A DNA stretch of 18,258 bases from Deltaproteobacteria bacterium (GTDB lineage: Bacteria > Desulfobacterota > DSM-4660 > Desulfatiglandales > HGW-15), in assembly GCA_019308525.1 (NCBI GenBank), contig JAFDIC010000125.1, positions 1 through 18,258 on the forward strand. Direction: 5' to 3'. The notes under the pieces are model-generated. The model ran no database searches, had not been told where the DNA came from, and saw nothing but the letters and a program-made list of their open reading frames with translations. Below are positions 14,302 to 18,258 of this stretch, piece after piece (position 1 is the stretch's first letter; each line of letters starts with the position of its first letter). A program made the position numbers and the translations under genes.

Positions 14302-15897
14302 TTATGAAATCCATACCGACTCCAAGAAACTTCCGCCCACAGGATCGATGACCAGGCGCGGGCTGTTTCTTGCCACGTCCCAGGAGACAAAAAAGGTCAT
14401 TGGCTCTGCCCTGGATTTTTCCTCAACCAGGGCCCTGTCCGCGACAAATGCCTTTGCTTCCCTCAGGGTCGAGATGATCATCCTGTCGATACCCATGGAT
14501 TCATTGAGGGTCCTGAGTGATGGAACTGTCTGGAGCATTTCCAAGGCCTCATCGTGGTGTATGCCCTTTACCTTGCGCCACAAAACATAGGCGTTCGACC
14601 TGTCCCGCAAGGCGAGGAGCGGTGCATTTACTTTGAGGAGAGCATTTCTGACTCTATGTCCTAGGGCCCCTTGCTGCAATCTGTTCAGAACCTCCTTGCG
14701 CCTCTCCAATTGTTGAATCAACCTGGGTTGGGCCCTTTCGATTATGAATTCTTGACCATCCATGGTGAGTTCCTTGAGCCTTGTTGGATCAAACCCAAGA
14801 TCCATCAGATCACCCAAGCTCAGGGTATCTTGGGGAGACATGCCCTTTTGCCTGAGCCATAGCATAAGACTGGGCCTCAGGTAGTTGGGTAGAGAACTGA
14901 TAAAATGGGCGGGATGCCTTCTTATGCCCTCTGGGAGGCGAAGCCACAGATCCCTGTCGCCAAAGAGAAGGGTGGGCTCTTCAGCCAGTTCGTAAGGGGC
15001 ATAGGATTCCACAGGCATGGCCGCGACCCCGGGGGCCAGGACGATCTGCTCCATGGATTCACCGCCGGTGTACCCTATGAGGTCCGCAATCCTTCGCCTG
15101 AAGGCAATAAGCTTTGTGACGAAACGCGTGAACATGAAGCGCATCAAGGGAGTGGTTTCCCCCCTCTGGATGGGGGATTCAAAATAGCTCATCAGGGCGG
15201 CATACACGTTCTTGAACTCCTCTATGGTCCTTTGCACCATCAGCTCGTTGTCCCTCATCTCTATGGCCGCCCGCTTTCTCTTCAGGTGGTGGAGGAGCTT
15301 CAGGAGGGGTTCTTTCAATGACTTGCCCTGGTGCTTGGGGGGGAGGTAGACCATGTAGTTACTGCCTGGATCCAGGACCTCGTCTCCCACGATAGACTCC
15401 AGTGGTTCCCATCCCTGTTTGAGGTAAATGTCAAAGGTGGGGTCATCCTCCGGGATAATATTGTCCAGCACGCCGATCGCATTCTTTTCTGCAAGAAAGG
15501 TCCTGAAGTGTTCCAGGATGCGGGTGCCAAGCCCTTTCCTCCTGAAGGGTGCGGATACCTCCACGTAGACCAGGTAGTAGCATGGGATGGGCTTCTTGAA
15601 ATAAAGCATGTTGAGATGACCGAGATTTTCTCCCGTGGGCGCGGTGATCTCAAATGAACGAAAGCCGTTTCGCGTGCCCTCGGGCTTGAGGGGGTCAATC
15701 TTGCTGCCCGATATGGTGGCGTTGACCAGGTTCCACAGGTCGTTGAACAGGTCAGCGATTATTGGGGATTCGGGGTTGCCGATACGTATCCCCTCGTCTA
15801 TGAGACTGATCAGTCCCAGCCTGGTAGTGACCCCCAAGTTGCCGGGGACACCATCGGCCTTCCTGGTGGTCTTATCCTGGAACGCAGTTCTGTTCAT
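14302..15897 (-). CDS. GNAT N-acetyltransferase domain fused to a long uncharacterised region
   Basis: A 531-residue protein. Residues ~80-170 form a GNAT acyltransferase domain: the acetyl-CoA pyrophosphate loop is VSAPFRRKGLGTRIL (114-128, R/Q-x-x-G-x-G/A type), and YLKQGWEPL is the closing segment. The remaining ~350 residues are rich in charged helices (for example HHLKRKRAAIEMRDNELMVQRT and LIQQLERRKEVLNRLQQGA), and I recognise no domain there. No signal peptide or membrane helix is seen. GGAAGG lies 7 nt before the ATG. It is the first full-size gene after the Phe-rich leader and terminator at 16170-16047, and is followed by the CoA-transferase 64 nt on. I infer that Phe supply affects its expression; its substrate is unknown. 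Confidence 0.75.
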   Translation of the reverse strand: MNRTAFQDKTTRKADGVPGNLGVTTRLGLISLIDEGIRIGNPESPIIADLFNDLWNLVNATISGSKIDPLKPEGTRNGFRSFEITAPTGENLGHLNMLYFKKPIPCYYLVYVEVSAPFRRKGLGTRILEHFRTFLAEKNAIGVLDNIIPEDDPTFDIYLKQGWEPLESIVGDEVLDPGSNYMVYLPPKHQGKSLKEPLLKLLHHLKRKRAAIEMRDNELMVQRTIEEFKNVYAALMSYFESPIQRGETTPLMRFMFTRFVTKLIAFRRRIADLIGYTGGESMEQIVLAPGVAAMPVESYAPYELAEEPTLLFGDRDLWLRLPEGIRRHPAHFISSLPNYLRPSLMLWLRQKGMSPQDTLSLGDLMDLGFDPTRLKELTMDGQEFIIERAQPRLIQQLERRKEVLNRLQQGALGHRVRNALLKVNAPLLALRDRSNAYVLWRKVKGIHHDEALEMLQTVPSLRTLNESMGIDRMIISTLREAKAFVADRALVEEKSRAEPMTFFVSWDVARNSPRLVIDPVGGSFLESVWIS

Positions 15898-15986
15898 GAC
15901 GACGCCTTCCTGGCAACCTTGATGAATGACAGCAAGTCCAAAAAGAATCAGTGTGGATCTCGCAAAAACTCTCTATGTGCGATGCC

Positions 15987-16037
15987 TTCGGAAAAGGCCC
16001 AGATGCAGCCCAGGGCCGCAGATGGGTCTTTTCCGAA
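15987..16037. repeat. Long hairpin between the attenuator and the GNAT gene
   Basis: TTCGGAAAAGGCCCA (15987-16001) pairs with TGGGTCTTTTCCGAA (16023-16037) over 15 positions, one of them G-T (C/A on the minus strand), around a 21-nt loop. It lies in the presumed 5' untranslated RNA of the GNAT gene, 10 nt beyond the leader terminator. There is no T run. It may be an mRNA-stabilising structure or an inserted palindrome. Confidence 0.6.
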
Positions 16038-16046
16038 AGCATCAAT

Positions 16047-16076
16047 AAAAAAAGCGGAGCGTGTGCTCCGCTTTTT
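16047..16076 (-). terminator. Intrinsic terminator of the second Phe attenuator
   Basis: On the minus strand AAAAAGCGGAGC (16076-16065) and GCTCCGCTTTTT (16060-16049) form a perfect 12-bp stem with a 4-nt loop and seven T (16053-16047). The plus strand also has CTTTTT, so it could act both ways. It lies 25 nt after the stop codon of the leader peptide and 150 nt before the GNAT gene. Confidence 0.92.
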
Positions 16077-16164
16077 CCTGTCTTCTATGCGTCGTCACAC
16101 GCTAGGGGACCCGGGACCTCCCGCTAAAGAAAAAGTAAAAGCCAAAAAATATGCGTGTGACGAT
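16058..16164 (-). promoter_or_regulatory. Alternative leader RNA stems before the GNAT gene
   Basis: 1:2 pairs TCGTCACACGC (16163-16153, codons 3-6 of the leader peptide) with GCGTGTGACGA (16102-16092), a perfect 11-bp match. 2:3 pairs AGCGTGTG (16103-16096) with CACACGCT (16065-16058), a perfect 8-bp match that invades the terminator loop and its 3' strand. 3:4 is the terminator itself. The Phe codons lie between segments 1 and 2, so a ribosome stalled there covers segment 1. A ribosome at the TAG stop covers segment 2. This is the classical attenuator order. Confidence 0.85.
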
Positions 16165-16170
16165 AGACAT
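16102..16170 (-). CDS. Second Phe-rich leader peptide
   Basis: A 22-codon frame, ATG to TAG, contains FFGFYFFFSG: six Phe codons and one Tyr within eight residues. It begins about 20 nt after a predicted promoter start and has GAGTAGG a few bases before the ATG as a modest ribosome site. It ends where segment 2 of the attenuator begins. Composition and position match Phe leader peptides such as E. coli PheL (pheA) and the pheST leader. It is unrelated in sequence to the other Phe-rich leader in this window apart from the Phe run. What it controls is unusual: the next genes encode a GNAT protein and a CoA-transferase, not a known Phe enzyme or tRNA synthetase. Confidence 0.87.
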   Translation of the reverse strand: MSIVTRIFFGFYFFFSGRSRVP

Positions 16171-16196
16171 AGCCTACTCAAATGATTTTTTTCTAT

Positions 16197-16225
16197 TCTA
16201 TAACCCCGTGGATGACACTTGTCAA
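16197..16225 (-). promoter_or_regulatory. Promoter of the second Phe leader
   Basis: On the minus strand there is a consensus -35 TTGACA (16225-16220), a 17-nt spacer and -10 TATAGA (16202-16197, within TATAGAAT). The predicted start is near 16190, about 20 nt before the leader ATG and 116 nt or more after the end of the peptidase gene upstream. Confidence 0.78.
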
Positions 16226-16340
16226 CATTTTTTTTCGCCATTGGCTGAAGAGTTAGTTCACCGGGAAGATCGCCTTCTACACAATGCAAAGAGATCACTC
16301 GTTGGGATTCCGTGAAACCATGATCGGTTATTTGCGGACT

Positions 16341-18258
16341 TCAGAGCACATCGACGATCTTGAGCCAGTCCCTGGGTTTACTGGAAAGGGCGTCGTGGAT
16401 CGCTTCCCCGGACCCCAGGATTTTCACAAGGCCCTTTTGGGCCACGGCCTCAAGGACACGGGCAAACTCCTTGAAATTTCCCCCTGTAGTGCCAAGTACT
16501 TCTTCTCGCATCTGCTGGCGTTCCTCTGCTGACTCCCCGGCCAGGTATCGCGCCATGGATACATAACCCTTGGCGTCAGGGAGGAGGTGTTGGTCAATGT
16601 CTCCGATAGTTCCTATTATGCCCTTTGTCAGTTCGTCACTGTTTAGCTCCAGCTCCTTCAAGAAAAAAGCGGACATGTCGTAGGTTTCCAAGGTCTTGAG
16701 GAGATTTGGGTCCCGGTAGGAGAGAAAATTCAGCACCCCGGAAAGACGATCGAACTGGCAGTAAGCACCGTAGGCGCCACCTTGGAGCCTGACCCTTTCC
16801 CAAAGCCAAGCACTGCGGAGATAGCGGCTGATGACGAGAGCGGAGCCGTGAAATTGATACCCCAGCTCGTAGAGGTTTGCCCCCTTTGCCACGAAATTGA
16901 CCTTTGAGGGGATCGTGAGGCCTTCAAAAGGGGCAGGGTAGGAGGGATTCCATGGGGTGATGTGGGCCTCGGCACAGGGGATCTGGTCAATGAACTCCTT
17001 GGCCATGGGATGGCAATTGGACCAGGTCTTTTGATCCGTTGTTACATTGAAGAGCATAGCACTGGAATTGATGAGGGTCTGGCGCAGCTTCTCCAGGACC
17101 TCTCGAACATTGGGCCAGTTATGACCAACCTCCTTGATGAGCCTGCGGATAAAGAAGATGTAGTTTATGCCCTTCATCTCCTCTGCGGCCCAGTCCGCCT
17201 CGTTGAAGTGAGAACGAAGCCGAAGAGAGAGAAACTGGTGCCCTGAAGGAATCAGCATATGTTCGTGCCGCGCCTTTTCTTCCAGGACCATCTGGCGGAA
17301 CCGCTCCGGGTTATCCAGATTGACCCCAAGCAGGATATCCCTCAGGATGTCCAGGAGGTCCTTTACCTGGCCGTGCATTGACTTGCCCCGGAGGAAGAGC
17401 CACAGGGCCCCTCGGGGCCCCTTCTTGGATGCGGTATTGAAGAGGACAGGCTTTATGCCGCCAGTTTTTCTGCTTATTCTCTGTGTGAGGAAAACATAGT
17501 CTTCCTCCTCGGTCCCCATTTCGATAAGGGCCCGTCCGAAGAGGGGGACGTAGGAAAGATATTCCTGGGGAAGGGTGTGGAGATTGAATCCCAGGTCCAG
17601 GTACAGGATGCCGTTTGTGAATATGTCGTGATAAAGGATTTCCGTTCCCCCATGCCTCTGGAAAGAGATAGGTATTTCCTTGTTTTCCCTGTCCAGGTCT
17701 TCCAGCCTGAGCCGTGGTATCCTGGCCAGGACCTCGGGCGGGTCAGGGGTCTCTTGCATCTTCTTGAGTTCCCTCGAAGTTTCAATCACTTCCTGGATCT
17801 CACCTTCGTCCATGGATGATCGGGCCCCTTCCAGAGATTCCCTCTCCGCAGCGTTTTCCTTGGCCGACAGCTTGGGGTCCGGTTCGAGGATCAGGGTGGT
17901 CCTATGGAGGTTTTCAATGAAGTACCTCTCGATTATCTCTTCAAAAAAGCGGCGGTTGGAGCCGATAGATGATTTGATCCTGTTGAGAGGGGCCTCAAAG
18001 GCCACAAGGGCCAGTGGGTCCTCACCGTAGAGCCAGGTCTTCAAGGAACGCAGCATGAGGGAGAGGCCCCTGGGGAAATGGCCGGTATTGTTTTCCCTCA
18101 GGTTGAATTCAATCGTATTGACCGCGGCCTCTACGGTCCCCGGGTCAATACCCTCTGAGACTAGTTTCTTGAGGGTTTCAAGGACCAGGGATTCCACCTG
18201 GGCCGCGTCAGAGATGTTGATTCCTTTCAGACCAGTTGAAAAGTACATCTGTCGCAGT
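16341..18258 (-). CDS. PreP-like M16C metallopeptidase, C-terminal two thirds (partial)
   Basis: The frame is open to the window edge; 638 or so residues are visible of a family that is usually ~970-1000 long. It matches presequence-protease (PreP/Cym1) type M16C enzymes, which degrade peptides inside a closed two-half chamber. The C-terminal half shows VNFVAKGANLYELGY, RVRLQGGAYGAYCQFDRLSG, LSYRDPNLLKTLETYD and a TIGDIDQHLLPDAKGY segment, all typical. The hinge region is helical and charged (around the SAKENAAERESLEGARSS stretch). The zinc-binding HxxEH motif belongs to the N-terminal domain, beyond the window. No regulatory site for it is visible, and its 3' end has no clear terminator before the attenuator promoter at 16225. 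Confidence 0.9.
   Translation of the reverse strand, partial: LRQMYFSTGLKGINISDAAQVESLVLETLKKLVSEGIDPGTVEAAVNTIEFNLRENNTGHFPRGLSLMLRSLKTWLYGEDPLALVAFEAPLNRIKSSIGSNRRFFEEIIERYFIENLHRTTLILEPDPKLSAKENAAERESLEGARSSMDEGEIQEVIETSRELKKMQETPDPPEVLARIPRLRLEDLDRENKEIPISFQRHGGTEILYHDIFTNGILYLDLGFNLHTLPQEYLSYVPLFGRALIEMGTEEEDYVFLTQRISRKTGGIKPVLFNTASKKGPRGALWLFLRGKSMHGQVKDLLDILRDILLGVNLDNPERFRQMVLEEKARHEHMLIPSGHQFLSLRLRSHFNEADWAAEEMKGINYIFFIRRLIKEVGHNWPNVREVLEKLRQTLINSSAMLFNVTTDQKTWSNCHPMAKEFIDQIPCAEAHITPWNPSYPAPFEGLTIPSKVNFVAKGANLYELGYQFHGSALVISRYLRSAWLWERVRLQGGAYGAYCQFDRLSGVLNFLSYRDPNLLKTLETYDMSAFFLKELELNSDELTKGIIGTIGDIDQHLLPDAKGYVSMARYLAGESAEERQQMREEVLGTTGGNFKEFARVLEAVAQKGLVKILGSGEAIHDALSSKPRDWLKIVDVL

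Noticed and set aside
16047..16190. Stand-alone small RNA of about 140 nt
   Set aside because: Promoter, internal pairing and terminator first looked like an sRNA gene, but the Phe-rich ORF placed exactly between the pairing segments makes a peptide-leader attenuator the better reading.

Overview
The window looks like chromosomal DNA of a deltaproteobacterial (Desulfobacterota-type) anaerobe. This is an inference from gene content: a double-ACT protein next to a PFL/UPF0210 protein, a PreP-like M16C peptidase, a class III CoA-transferase and REPIN-type repeats. No rRNA, tRNA or other taxonomic marker is present. The standard genetic code fits, with TGA used as a normal stop by many intact genes.

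Layout. Positions 1-827 hold non-coding sequence and the 5' third of an IS4-type transposase, cut off just before a strong hairpin. From 8239 down to 817 on the minus strand runs a compact operon, aroK-aroC-aroF-aroB-pheA-aroD-aroE-aroA. It encodes all seven steps of the common shikimate pathway (DAHP to chorismate) plus the bifunctional chorismate mutase/prephenate dehydratase that starts the Phe branch. Genes overlap by a few bases or lie less than 30 nt apart. Upstream come two REPINs, an intrinsic terminator, a 23-codon Phe-rich leader peptide and a TTGACA-17-GATAAT promoter, together forming a Phe attenuator.

Back to back with it, at 8838-9071 on the plus strand, is a trp leader: a 28-codon peptide with Trp-Trp-Trp, alternative RNA stems, and two tandem terminators that appear to be switched together. 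The trp operon behind it has decayed. Only a trpG tail and a broken trpD remain, and trpE and most of trpG are gone. Next come a two-ACT-domain protein and a PFL/UPF0210 protein, then about 465 nt of repeat- and hairpin-rich intergenic DNA.

The right-hand part is on the minus strand. It holds the C-terminal two thirds of a PreP-like peptidase (running off the window), then a third attenuator with another Phe-rich leader peptide (FFGFYFFF), then a GNAT-domain protein of 531 aa. Last is a class III CoA-transferase interrupted by one in-frame TGA at a likely conserved Trp.

The main result is three peptide-leader attenuators in 18 kb, found by reading short ORFs and base pairing in the gaps. One controls the aro/pheA operon, one is orphaned by trp gene loss and has a six-segment tandem terminator, and one stands before genes with no known link to Phe synthesis. 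All RNA pairings were worked out by eye, and no folding energies were computed.
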